This document shows, piece after piece, positions 1-11,200 of a stretch of DNA of 64,000 nt. Location of the stretch: assembly GCA_020284085.1 (NCBI GenBank), contig JACEVL010000774.1, positions 618,888-682,887 of the forward strand. The letters run 5' to 3'. The position numbers were made by a program, and so were the translations under genes. The notes under the pieces are model-generated. The model saw only the letters and a program-made list of their open reading frames with translations, was not told the DNA's origin and searched no databases. Position 1 is the first letter of the stretch, and each line of letters begins with the position of its first letter. This stretch comes from Aporrectodea caliginosa (taxonomy: Eukaryota; Annelida; Clitellata; Crassiclitellata; Lumbricidae).

Positions 1-471
1 TTACTACCTCTACTGATCGTCTTTCGATCAACAAATTACCAAAACTTGTTGTCCGATCAGGAGTTTGTTTGTTAAACTGCCTCGTACAACTACCGAAGCC
101 TTCGCAGTCAACAACAACACTGACTTGATTCTGCATTCCGGGCGTGAAGGCACCAAACCGCGGTTCATTTGGCAGACGACAATTCTCAACCGTCCGTATT
201 TCAACTCAACCAATCACGTCTCGCCAACATCGTCACGGATTAACCCAGCACCAACGGTTATCCCCGAATCCTAGCTAAATATTATTATCTATATCGCTGG
301 TTCAATTAACTAATTGAATAATTAATCCTACATTACAGCAGCCTAACAATAACGGCAGCCTTACACCTTATATATATATAGGAGCGTGTATCTACAACAT
401 TTAATCATATGATTTGTGTGGGGTCTCAAGGACATTCGCTACAGTTGGATGACATCCACTCATAAAGTGCC
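1..471. other. No recognisable gene
   Basis: Presumed WWOX intron after exon 7. A 69-codon frame at 65-271 shows no family motif. A short TA run lies at about 370-380. No exon with Y-x-x-x-K was found. Confidence 0.4.
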
Positions 472-850
472 TCAGATGTCAATCATTTTCTCTGCTAAGT
501 AGATTACCTTTGCAGTTTGGCTATGAATACATGCGCAAGTATCATCACCATACTGGTGAATAGTAACTCCCAGGGAAGAAAGAATATTGGTTAGGTCTGC
601 AATATAAAGGATATATAAGCAGAGATCGGTTGAGTGAGTACAACCAAAGCAGAAGATATATAGAAGATATAGGATGGAACCCTGCATCAACCTAAATGAA
701 AGCAGGTTGAGTGGGTAGAACCAAAAACCACAGACCAACAGGAATGAAGAAATCAGATGTAATTGATGCAACAACGATATGAGGCGGACAGAATGAGGAG
801 GAAAGATGGACAGAAGAGAAGAGGAAAGCTGAGGAAGGAAGTCATTCATA
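472..850 (-). pseudogene. LINE reverse transcriptase fragment
   Basis: Minus-strand frame with Q-G-S-I-L, then Y-I-A-D-L-T-N-I-L-S-S-L-G-V-T-I-H-Q-Y-G-D-D-T. This is the catalytic region of a CR1/L2-type RT with Ala of Y-A-D-D changed to Gly and about 18 extra residues after Q-G-S-I-L. Confidence 0.7.
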
Positions 851-852
851 GT

Positions 853-1763
853 CAGTGATGTGGTCTCGAGACCGCGGTCTTGGTCTCGAGACCGTCTCGA
901 GACCGAACAAATGCGGCCTTGGTCTTGGTCTCGGTCTCGAATGTGCCGGTCTTGGTCTCGGTCTTGGTCTTTAAAGGTGCGGTCTTGGTCTTGGTCTTAA
1001 GGGTGTGGTCTTGGTCTTGGGCGTCTGGTCTCGGTCATTTGCCTTTGGTCTTGCGCCTTTGGTTTGGCCTTTGGTAGGAACTAGAGTGGATTATTTGTTA
1101 AATGTTGTCGATATTTTCGGTTATTCAGGGACTTCTGAGATAGCTTCGAATTCATGCGACGATCCGCTTATATAGGACAAAGCGAGAGAGGACCGCGTTG
1201 TTCGCTTCTTATCAGAAGCGACAAGAGAACGTTGAGGCACAGATAACCATGACCTCTGGTGCTCTATTGCCTATAGTTAAGCTTACACTGATGCAGTTTC
1301 TCGAGGCAAAATCAGTAGCCGGGTAAACGATGCAGATCAGGTATTTGGTGGGGAATTATTCTCTACTGGCAAAGTTTTTTGTATTCCGCAACACCTGTGC
1401 CTGTTGAGAGAGTGTTTAGCTGTAGTGTGCTCTTCATGAGACCTCAAATAAGACTTGGGGATAAAAACCATAACTAGAAATATAATAAGCATCATATGAA
1501 TAATGGGAATATGTATACACTACAATTAACAGTACTGAGAATTGCGTTTATGGTCTTGAGGCTTAGATCTTGGTCCTGGATTATGCGGTCTTGGTCTCGG
1601 TCTCGGTCTTGGACCACGCGGTCTTGGTCTCAGTCTTGGTCTTGGACTACGCGGTCTTGGTCTTGGTCTTGGACCACGCGGTCTTGGTCTCGGTCTTGGT
1701 CTTGAACCATGCGGTCTTGGTCTCGGTCTTGGTCTTGGAATTTTGGTCTCGTGCACAACACTG
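853..1763 (+). mobile_element. hAT element, GGTCTTGG family, copy 1
   Basis: TTCATAGT flanks both ends (845-852 and 1764-1771). Ends are CAGTGATGTGG and, reversed, CAGTGTTGTGC. The 5' 190 bp and the 3' 180 bp are arrays of GGTCTTGGTCTCG. Near 1385-1440 the frame shows P-V-E-R-V-F-S and M-R-P, the hAT dimerisation motif, so this is a shrunken transposase element. It is similar over its length to 23472-24296. Confidence 0.92.
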
Positions 1764-2339
1764 TTCATAGTGACAATAAAGAATTTTGCAGAAGCAATGA
1801 AGCACATTTGCCCTAAATACCTTATGATTTACCTGAAATTACATTTGACTCTGAATGTATTTCAGCTTTGGTGTGGAGAAACAACTTTGGGTGAAACTGT
1901 TACCATAACTGATTCTGGCTAGAACTGTTTGAATCATTTGAGTAACACAGATTTAGTTGAATATGATCGTGCCAAGGAACAAATTTTGAAAGAGTTTAAA
2001 TTAATAACAGAGAGTACAAAGCAAAGTTTATTAAGACAGAGAAATAGCCCAAGGAAACGTTTACATTGTGGAACATAAGGTTGAAGAATTTGCTTCATTG
2101 CTATGTACATGCATGATTACTAGAAATTGTATGATCTCATGGTCACCAATCATTTGCAGGAGTCATTAAAACTAAGCCCTTTGCAAGAAAATTTGTTGGA
2201 GGCCATGAAATTCATGGAAACTCATGTAAGCAAAACTAAATTCAGGAAGTGGTCCAACATAATACGACGACAAAAGAGAATCTTTGAATCAGGAGAAATC
2301 ATGATTGTGCTGTGCATGGCTTCCACTAATACACTGATG

Positions 2340-3290
2340 TCTCATTGGAAGTTGGAACACTCTGGACAGTAATCTCACATTTCAAGCCCACATAACAAAC
2401 CCAGGCAAATATTGTTTTTATCAAATCAGAGCCATAATAGGGCAATCTGCTCTTACCACAGACATGTTCCAACCGCAGGACTTCTGCTCTCTGGTCTGCT
2501 CTCACCTCGATAATGCAAAATTCGATTTAGCAGCAGGGCTGTTAATATCGCGATAAAGTATCGCAATACTTGGTATCGCCGATACTTTTTTCAGTATCGC
2601 AGCGAGTATCGCGATAGTTTTATTTTGTTGGTATCGCATGTGTATCGCCGATAATTTTTTAGCCTGTCGGCAATACTCGATACCAATACTTTTTTCCACT
2701 ATAATTTATATATTTTCACATCCGCTTGAGTAAGTCGCGATCAAGAAATAGTGAGAAATAATTCTTTATGCTTCGAAACTTGTCTCTTTCTTCGAAAATA
2801 GCCTCTTTCTGCCATTTATGATCGTTGATGTGAATGGAAAGAATCTATTTGTACGTGATTAAACGCTAAACTTACTTATCGAAAAAGTATTGGTAAAAGT
2901 ATTGGTATCGCTATTGCAATACTTTTAAGAAATAGTATTGGTATTGGTATTGCAGTACTTTTATTATGAAGTATTGGTATTGGTATTGCCAATACTTTTT
3001 TCCAGTATTGTTAACAGCCCTGTTTAGCAGGCATCTCGGATCTTGAACTCAAGATACATCCACACATTCAGAATTCTTTGGCTGTGCACATCTTCTCATA
3101 CAAACTCCTTAACTCCTCAGTCAGCTGTACAATTCAGGATAAGATTTAAGCTGGTCTTACAAGAAGCACTTCTACCTACCTTCAATCACTCCAAGTCTCT
3201 CCTTACATCCCTCCATGCAGCCTGGATATCTTACTATTCTTCACCTGGAGATTGTGCCTCAGATTCGCACCTCTGTGTAACTGCAGGCAT
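2340..3290 (+). mobile_element. LINE RT 3' fragment, split by a MITE
   Basis: Before the MITE: L-D-S-N-L-T-F-Q-A-H-I-T, Y-Q-I-R-A-I, T-T-D-M-F-Q-P. After it: R-I-R-F-K-L-V-L-Q-E-A-L-L-P-T. These are the C-terminal motifs of an L2/CR1-type RT with several frame changes. Same family as 15955-17040. Confidence 0.7.
2534..3022. mobile_element. hAT-type MITE with GTATTGG/GTATCG repeats
   Basis: TTTAGCAG flanks both ends (2526-2533 and 3023-3030). Perfect inverted ends CAGGGCTGTTAA. The left subterminal region has GTATCGC units and the right has GTATTGGTATTG units, which are diverged forms of one motif. Non-coding, 489 bp. Confidence 0.9.
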
Positions 3291-3408
3291 ACATTTTTTT
3301 GATAAAAAATGATAATTATTATTATTATAAAATAAAATTTTCAAAAGGTTATTTGGTCACATGGCTGAATATGAATTTGAAAAGGATATTTTGAGCATCG
3401 GTATTTAA

Positions 3409-3598
3409 CCCTCTCGCCCTGAGAAACCAAGTTATCGGTTTGTGCATCCATTACTTATCCTCGAGAAACCGATTATCGCTTTTGCCACCTATGATGCCTG
3501 GGAGTGCTGGGTTATCATGTTATCAAATATTGCACTGAGAATTTGGGAAGGGTTAATAAAGATTTTAGGCCCAAAAGGCACCAATTACTTTCAAAGGG
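3409..3598. mobile_element. piggyBac-like MITE
   Basis: TTAA at 3405-3408 and 3599-3602 flanks CCCTCTCGCC... and ...TTTCAAAGGG, the expected CCC(T)/AGGG ends. An 18-bp inverted pair (3554-3571 and 3624-3641, TAATAAAGATTTTAGGCC) straddles the right end and could form a hairpin. Confidence 0.5.
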
Positions 3599-3760
3599 TT
3601 AAGAGTAATTTTAGCACTTAAACGGCCTAAAATCTTTATTATTGCTGCCCTCATTGCTGCCCTCAATCATAAACTCATCTCTGCACAACATTACAGAAGC
3701 CCTCACATAAGCTGCTGGTATAGAATCAGCATACTTTCTGTCCAAAGTCAGTGGGCTATC

Positions 3761-4075
3761 CTATCCAAGAGATGGGTTATTAAGAAGTGGGTAAACTATG
3801 GCATCTGTGAAGTTGTCAGAGAAGAAACCTCCAGTGGGAGAGGTTGACATGAGTGTGATAACTGGGCCCAAGACATCAAAGCAGAGCAGAAGAAATGCTG
3901 TAAACATTATGTCTAAAGACAAGGCAAGAAGGGCAAGTGCAGTTATTTTACCATTGTCCATTACAGTGGATAAAGTCATTGCTGTCTCGGTGGAGAAATG
4001 GAGTGGAATTTGTGATCGGCTGACCAGAAAGGAAGAAGTAAGGAATTTGAAAACAGATGGGCCTCCAGTCAACAC
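3761..4075 (-). pseudogene. LINE fragment upstream of the RT core
   Basis: Frame with C-F-D-V-L-G-P-V-I-T-L, N-F-T-D-A-I-V-Y-P-L-L-N-N-P-S-L. This matches the linker (V-L-P-x-I-T, F-K-x-A-x-V-x-P-L-L-K-K) that precedes Y-R-P-I-S-N in CR1/L2-type ORF2. Confidence 0.6.
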
Positions 4076-4215
4076 TTAGGAACATATTGAAGAAGTTTAG
4101 AGGTGAGAACTTCCTTTTGTGGGATTTACAATCCAATGATGAGAAACAAGTTGTACTGTTTTGAAAAAACACAGAATCTTTCACTTTCTAATAAACACAA
4201 CAATGCTTTGTGGAT

Positions 4216-4497
4216 TCATTCATTCATTTCAGATATTTATATAGCGCCCCTTCAAGATTTCTACTCAGAGGCGCTCCCGACTACAGCGCGGACACTGAAT
4301 CGGAGTTTCACGCCGAAGCGCATGAGCAATTGCGAGTGAAGGACTTGCCCAGGGTCCCTACGCGGCGGCTTGAGGTAGATTCGAACCCGCAACACTCCGG
4401 CTGCAAGGCACCAAATATACCCCCTTGAGGTGGATTCGAACCCGCAACCCTCCGGCTGCAAGGCACCGAACATACCCCTACACCACCGCGCCCCGAT
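4216..4497 (-). mobile_element. tRNA-derived SINE with duplicated head
   Basis: Read on the minus strand it starts GGGGCGCGGTGGTGTAGGGG, with A box TGGTGTAGGGG and B box GGTTCGAATCC. A second half-head with the B box follows (4371-4420). The 3' part is the LINE-like tail ending GGCGCTATATAAAT and (TGAA)n. Confidence 0.85.
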
Positions 4498-4539
4498 CAA
4501 AGTTTCCCATGCAGCTTTCATCAGGTATTTACAATATAT

Positions 4540-4700
4540 GCTTGACAAAGTAACTCTTCTAGCTTATTGTGCGTTGTTTTGCTAACTGACGTATTATTTT
4601 CGTTCATAATGATACTTAACATAATAGGCTAGTGCAGAAAGTGCCTCTGAATAGGTCTCTTGAACAGGCGCTAAAAAATTCTCAGAACGAATGAACAGAG
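4540..4700 (+). repeat. Tail fragment of the 8073/17344 repeat family
   Basis: Matches 8073-8220 in reverse orientation: AGCTTATTGTGCGTTGTTTT, TAGGCTAGTGCAGA, then CCTCTGAATAGGTCTCTTGA and the modified ...GCGCTAAAAAATTC tail. Confidence 0.6.
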
Positions 4701-5085
4701 GTATACAGTCTATTTACCATCACAACAGGAAGAAACTTATGAAAAGTGTTGCTTCTTTTACTTCAGAAAAGAAGTCATGTCTGATTTTTTGAAAAGGTGA
4801 CTTATAACACATTCCAAACTGTATTTCAAAGAGTTCAAATAGTTGCAATTTTTCCCATCATCATGGGCATTCTGTTGGGAAGAAAGTTCAGGAACTCCAT
4901 TGGCCACAACTTACAAAAATAACAAGAACATGCAGGTGCAGATAAAAAATTTAATATCACAATGCTTCTATAACTCAGTTTTGTACTGGTTTCTGAAATT
5001 CCCAGTTTTTGATGTAGTAGTTGAGTAATTCATCCATATTTTAATTTTCAATATCTAACTGAAAATATACTAAGTATTGACTAAC

Positions 5086-5271
5086 CTGTGAGATTCTGAT
5101 GTAACAACAATGACTCGACATGGAGCTGACCTAAACAGAAGATCCTGCACGAGTAGGATTAGGTAAAAATGACCAAGATGATTTGTTTGAAATATTGCTT
5201 CATAACCATCGGGACTTTTGGTATAAGGCATGGAAAATATCCCTGCATTCAGGATCAGAATGTTAAGAGGC
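5086..5271 (-). CDS. WWOX: WWOX exon 7, SDR core with N-H-L-G-H
   Basis: A 186-bp exon with acceptor GTTTTAG|GCCTC and donor CACAG|GTTAGT. It encodes P-L-N-I-L-I-L-N-A-G (SDR N-A-G beta 4), a variable stretch, then F-Q-T-N-H-L-G-H-F-Y-L (alpha 4 with the structural Asn), L-L-V-Q-D-L-L, and R-V-I-V-V-T-S-E-S-H-R with the conserved Ser near the active site. The catalytic Y-x-x-x-K belongs to the next exon, which was not found between 1 and 5085. Confidence 0.95.
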
Positions 5272-8200
5272 CTAAAACAACAACCTAAGCTGAAAACTAA
5301 ATATAATCCTAACATCAAAAATTAACTGCATCAAACGTACAGCACTGTTTGCTTGTATATGTGTAAAATTATATTCTTAGACATTCCTATAGAACCAATC
5401 TAGAATCTTTTCTCGGCTCTGCTCACAATACGCAACATACAATGTTTAAGATAATAAAAAATGATGCACACATGGAAAATATTAATACCTGGACCATGAC
5501 ATTTTTATATTTGTAGTGAAGAAGACAGTAACAAGTTGGCATGTAACATAGCAGGAAGGTTGTAAGAGTGCAATGTAGCAGAAAATGTTCTGACGGCACT
5601 AACACTTGATTGGATGGGCCATAGTTATGGCAGGTTGCCATGCTTTGGCCGCAGCTTGACCCAAAAGGTTCAGCCAGGCATTACCAAAGTGTCCAACGAA
5701 CAGAAGAAGATGCACGGTTGTTCAAAAACATTTTTATTCCTCAAAGCACATCAAAGATATCACAAGAGTTTGTCTACAATTTCTGTCACCTCTCTCTATG
5801 ATTTCTGTATGATTTATGTAGAAATTCATCCACCACATGCTGATAGGCTATATACTGTACAACATACATTTGCATGTCTAATTTTGGCCATGCAATTGTA
5901 AACTCGTAATTGTAAAACTCATAACTGTAAACTCTAAATTTCTACATCACACTACTCTAAACCCAAGTGCAAGACATCAGCATATTGTCGAGCACTGTGT
6001 CATGTCCAATGGATTGTCTAGATATGTCAAGGAAAGGTCTGAGTCTGGTTGCCACAGAGAGGCGGTAGGAGAGCTGCTAAGGCAACATGCTTGGTTGGCT
6101 ACCATAGGCTACTTCTCTGTGTGGCATCTATCTGTCTGTTTATGTCTCTCTGTTACTCTCTGTCTCTGTCATTCTGCCACTGTGATGATCGGTCAGTGGC
6201 TCAGTGCTCATCGGTCTGTATTTCTGACTGGCGGTTCTGTCAATTGTCTGTAAGCTTTCCATCAACTTATTGGAGCCATATACAGTAAAACTTCGGTATT
6301 TTGAACTTCCAGTTATAACTGTTATATTGAATAACAGTCAAAAGTCCTACCACAACCAATGCAAACATATACAAATATAACTCTGCTTTATCGAACCTGC
6401 TTACATCGAAGTCTTGCTCATTGTGAAGCGCTCTACTATCCTTATCGAACTATTGACTGGCAGATATATCGGGTCTAGGACTTTACCCCCCGGCCCATTA
6501 CCCCCCTGCCATTACCCCCCTGCCATTACCCCCGCCATTACCCCCCGCCATTACCCCCCGTCCCGTATAATAATATATCATAATTATAATTATAATTAAT
6601 AATATATAATATTATAAATAATAATTATAATTATTAATTATAACTATAATATAATGAATTATAATAATATTTATTAATTAATATAGTAATATAATTATTA
6701 AAATAATATATAATATGTAATAATAATTAATATCACTAATAAATATATTAATTATTTATTATAATTATATGTATAATATATAATATTAATATACTATATT
6801 AATTGTTATAATTATATTATTATATAATATATAATTATTAAATTATATATATATAATGGTCGGGGGTAATGGCGGGGGTAATGGCAGGGGGTAATGGCAG
6901 AGGGGTAATGGGCCGGGGGGTAAAGTCCGGATACCGATATATCGAAGTTTCAGCCACTTTGCGACGCAGTATAGTTGGCCTAGTTGTAGCTGACTGGTGA
7001 ATAATTATCAGATGCTTTGTTTGCTGAATAGTACGAGACAAAGACACGCACATGTAGGTTTGGTCACTGGGAGGGGGTCAGTCAATTATAACTTTGTAGG
7101 CTAGGCATTGTGTGAGTTCGCCTTTGTAGCTTAGCACAATTGACCTAAATCGTAGAGCTTCTGAAAGATGAGGTGATGAAGACATGGGATTTTGGTGACA
7201 GTGACACCATTGACACTGGTGCCAATTGCATCTGAAGCATTGAAAGGGCTGTTAGTTATCGACATTGTGTCAAATGTGAGGAAACCAAAATTGGGCCTAT
7301 GGCTCGCCTGACTACATACAGCCTCGTGCGCATCTGTGTGTCAGGGTGCCGGCTCCCATACCGATAGCAGCTTCAGAAATTTGAATATCGGGCTAGCATG
7401 ATCTATACAAGGGGACTTTAAAAGGCATGGCTCCCATTCAAACGGGCAGCAGTGGTCAAGCAGGGTTGAGGCCAAATGGTCGCTATACAAAAACGTGTAC
7501 ACTGCCATTTATGTACAGTTGGTTAGAATTTATGAGAATATCTATCTCGCTTATTACAAACCTCAGATACATTGAACCGTTAACGATGGTCCCTTGAACT
7601 TTGATATAATGAAGTTTTGATAGAAGTCTACCTGTAGGGTATTTATCAATCCATAGCTGAAGTTGATGCTATATGCAGCATCAATTTCAACTATTCATAA
7701 TTGGGGTAAAAAGCTTAGAAAATGTAGTTGCCAAACCCTCAGCTGTCATTTGCTGTCCCACAATATGTACCTTTATGTACAATTTGCCTACCACAGATAG
7801 CATCCACTGAAACTGCACTACTTAAAATTCACAACAACATAACCAACACCACACGGAAATATCACACTTACAGAACACTGCTCTAAAGCCAAACAACAAT
7901 GTTATGTATAGACTAGACAGTGAATAAAGGAAAAGTAATGCAGTGTTAGCAATTTCATTTTTCCAGCACACCATTCAAAAGTACCCTTAAGTTTATCAAA
8001 TTTACCTTAAGCTAATCAAATGCATTCTCCCATACAATAATTTCTGGCATTTTTGTAGTACAGTAATATTCATTCATTTCTAAGAATTTATATAGCGCCT
8101 CTTCAAGAGACCAACTCAGAGTATATCTCTGCGCTAGCCTATATGATGTTAAGTGTCATTTCGAATGAAAATATTACATCAGTTAGAAAAACAATGCACA

Positions 8201-11200
8201 GTAAGCTAGAAGAGTCACCACTGGCGGGTCCATGCACACGCGTGGAACCGACCAACGGATTCCTGTCGACAGCTGAAGATGGCATGGATGTTCAGAGTAT
8301 CTGAGCCTAGTTGCATCGACAGTGTAGAGCGGCCACAGGTGACAGTGTTCGCACACACGATGACGCTGCCGACGAGCAGTCCCTCACTGGTACAAGATGA
8401 TGCACGTCTGACTATTCGTCGAGACTCAAGTAGTATGCAGAGAAGGCATTCGTCGTGTGTCGGTCGGTAGATTGAAGCGACTGAAGGTCGAGGTCACTCC
8501 AACGGCCCACATTGGTCATCCTACACTGAAACGAAGTCAGCGCATGCGGTCCATATGGATCAGGCTCGACCATACATCAGAAGGAAGGGCCAAAGCAACT
8601 TGCGAACAAAATATCATCAAACGCACAAAATCCTTGGTAAAACCGATGAATAAGTCCGGTATGCAAACCTAGCACCAGAAAACTTCAACAAGTTTGAATT
8701 TACTAAGAAAATTCTACATTTAGACTAAATAATCCGTCGAAATGACGGAGAAGTCGATCAGTGACTGTCATGGCGATTACATGGGCAGATCCAGAGACCT
8801 CAGCCATGAAATTCCTCAAGTTAGGCGTTTTTTTTACAGTGTTTGGATTCAATGCAACTAATATGGCTACAAAGCATTTGCAAAGTCTTACATTTATTCA
8901 AGTAGGTGTCAATTCACCACACACTGAAAATTAAACTTGACTTTTTTCCCCGCATCATTAATATATTTTCAAAACCTGCAGACAACATAAGATATTATGC
9001 TGAAGGTAGTACACAGATCACACTTACAGAAAACTGTTCTAAGGTCATACAACAATGTTATGTGTAGACACCTGTATCATGCCAACAACAAATGTATACC
9101 CTACCACAAATGAATAGCACTCACATGCCTCTGCTGATGTACGCTTCTGCAAAATCCCTCACTGTGCTCAGTGACATCAGATCTATGTACATCGCCTCCA
9201 CTCTGGCTTGTGACCTCTCCTGTAAGATTGTATTGACAGCTGCGTTGGCACTCTTCATATTTCGACATGCAAGAACAACATGAGCACCATGCAGCGCCAG
9301 AGAACGTGCAGTCTCAAAACCTTAAGAAATAGCCAAAACTTCTTTAATCAAACTTACTTGTATTTGGTTAGTGAAAGCACTTATTATGTACTCAAAGCCC
9401 GTAAATCAGAATCTGAGACATGGACGATTGTTGCTAAGAGCCAAGATGGAGTCACACAAATGCCAAAGTAAAACAGTGTATTTTGACCAATTATTTAAAG
9501 TAGATGAAAACCTGAGAACTAGGATCTTTTGAGGCACATGATTCCAAATACAAGGGGCACCGCAAATGAAGGTACAGTTATTGTGAACCTAAACTTGTAC
9601 AAAATCACAGCATATGGCAAAATGCAATAGTTCAAAAAAGTGATATGGGGTTAGGAGTGCATGAGGATTTTATAGCAGGTTGATATTCTCCAGTCTCCAC
9701 TCCATATTATTCACTTTGAAAGTCAAACATGCTATTTGAAATTTAATTGTATTGTATTGTATCTAAAGATTTATATAGCGCCTCTCTCAGAATAACTATT
9801 CAGAAGCGCTCTCAGCACGAAAACCCCGGGGGAAAAGAAACGTCTTTAAAGAACGAGAGACCAAAGAGGAAAAACTAGTCATTAGTTTAGCCCTTAATGA
9901 GGGGAAGGTCATTCCAAGTAGAGGGACCAACCACAGCAAATGCCCAGCGTTGAGCCAAGGCAGTCCTAGTCCTAGGAACAAAAAGATCTAGCCAATCAGC
10001 AGAGCGCAAGGAACGAGATGAGGTCGCAGATAACAGCTTTCGCATATAGTCAGAAAGATACTTTGGGGCACTGCTCAGCTGCACCTTTGAGACTAGAAAG
10101 AGGATCTTATAATGGATGCGCGCAGTGATAGGAAGCCATTGCAAGACATCAAGCATATATGTAGCGATATGCGAAAAGCGAGGGAGTCGGGCTATGAGCC
10201 TAGCTGAAGCATTTAAGACTGATTGAAGGGGAGAAAGACGCTGTGCCATTCAACCGGAAGCCAATGAAGCTTACAACTTAGGTGATGTAATGCATAGACT
10301 GTAACTGTAATTGTAAACTTATAAAGCGGCACTTCAAGGCAAATTCATCAGAGGCACTCTATGTCCCAGAACTAGTGGTTAACTGCATGGTCTTCAAGCA
10401 TTTGTGAAAAAGAAAAGGAGACACGGAGAGGGTCTCCTGTTGGAGACCAGCATGGAGGCATTCAATGAGGAAGGACGAACAACTGCAAAGCTGTGGTGGT
10501 GTCAGTGTTATTTTAGTTCAGAAAATCAATTTTATTCTAGTTTTTATTTAGTTCGGTATCCAATCATTTCAGTTTAGTTCTAGTTTTAGTTTTATTTCTG
10601 ATAATCATTTTAGTTTTAGTTTAGTTATTATTCATCAAATCTTTTTCGTTCTCGTTTTAGTTCGTTCACGAAATTAACACTGCTGGCCTTCAGCTTCGTT
10701 GGCCAGCAAGTGTGGTGAACAAGAGGCAGCTAGAAGGGAGGGGGTTAATTAAAGAGGAACTGAGCCATAAAATGAGTTGAAGTCCGAAGAGCCACCTTCC
10801 CCCTGTGGTGTCTGCCAATGGGAGTTGGGAGAAGATCTCCCACGGCTGCCAGGAAATGGGGGGAGTTTACACACCCTTTGAATATAAACTGGGGGTTGTT
10901 GATTTCCGATAATATAATGGCCTGCAATATAATTCTCAGTGACTACTTCTGGGTCTCAGATATAAGTCGGCCAGAGTGGGGGTTTGTTCTCCAAGTCCCG
11001 GTGGGAAGTTTAGACGCCACTACCGGGACTGCCCTCCCCCACTGGCTTCTTTATGGTATAGAGAGCCAAGTGGGGTAGGGTGACAGTAATTTCTACATGC
11101 ACGCCATTAAAGAGCGTCGCCGCCGAAATTTCTACCGCAATAGATTCTTGTATTTTCTATAGTTTTAGTTCAAGATTTCAATATCGTTCTCGTTTTCATC

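Noticed and set aside
880..1807. Frames rich in Arg-Pro or Ser-Trp over the GGTCTTGG arrays
   Set aside because: They are translations of a short tandem repeat inside a hAT and appear on both strands.
3798..4079. 93-codon plus-strand frame
   Set aside because: The opposite strand carries a recognisable LINE linker region, so this is an antisense shadow.
4423..4497. A genuine tRNA gene
   Set aside because: A and B boxes are present, but the sequence continues into a SINE body and LINE-like tail.
1..5085. Expected WWOX exon 8 (Y-N-R-S-K) and exon 9
   Set aside because: I looked on the minus strand for the active-site motif and found none; the exons are presumed to lie outside the window.
9092..9283. 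63-codon plus-strand frame
   Set aside because: It is the shadow of WWOX exon 5/6, which is supported by splice sites and homology on the minus strand.
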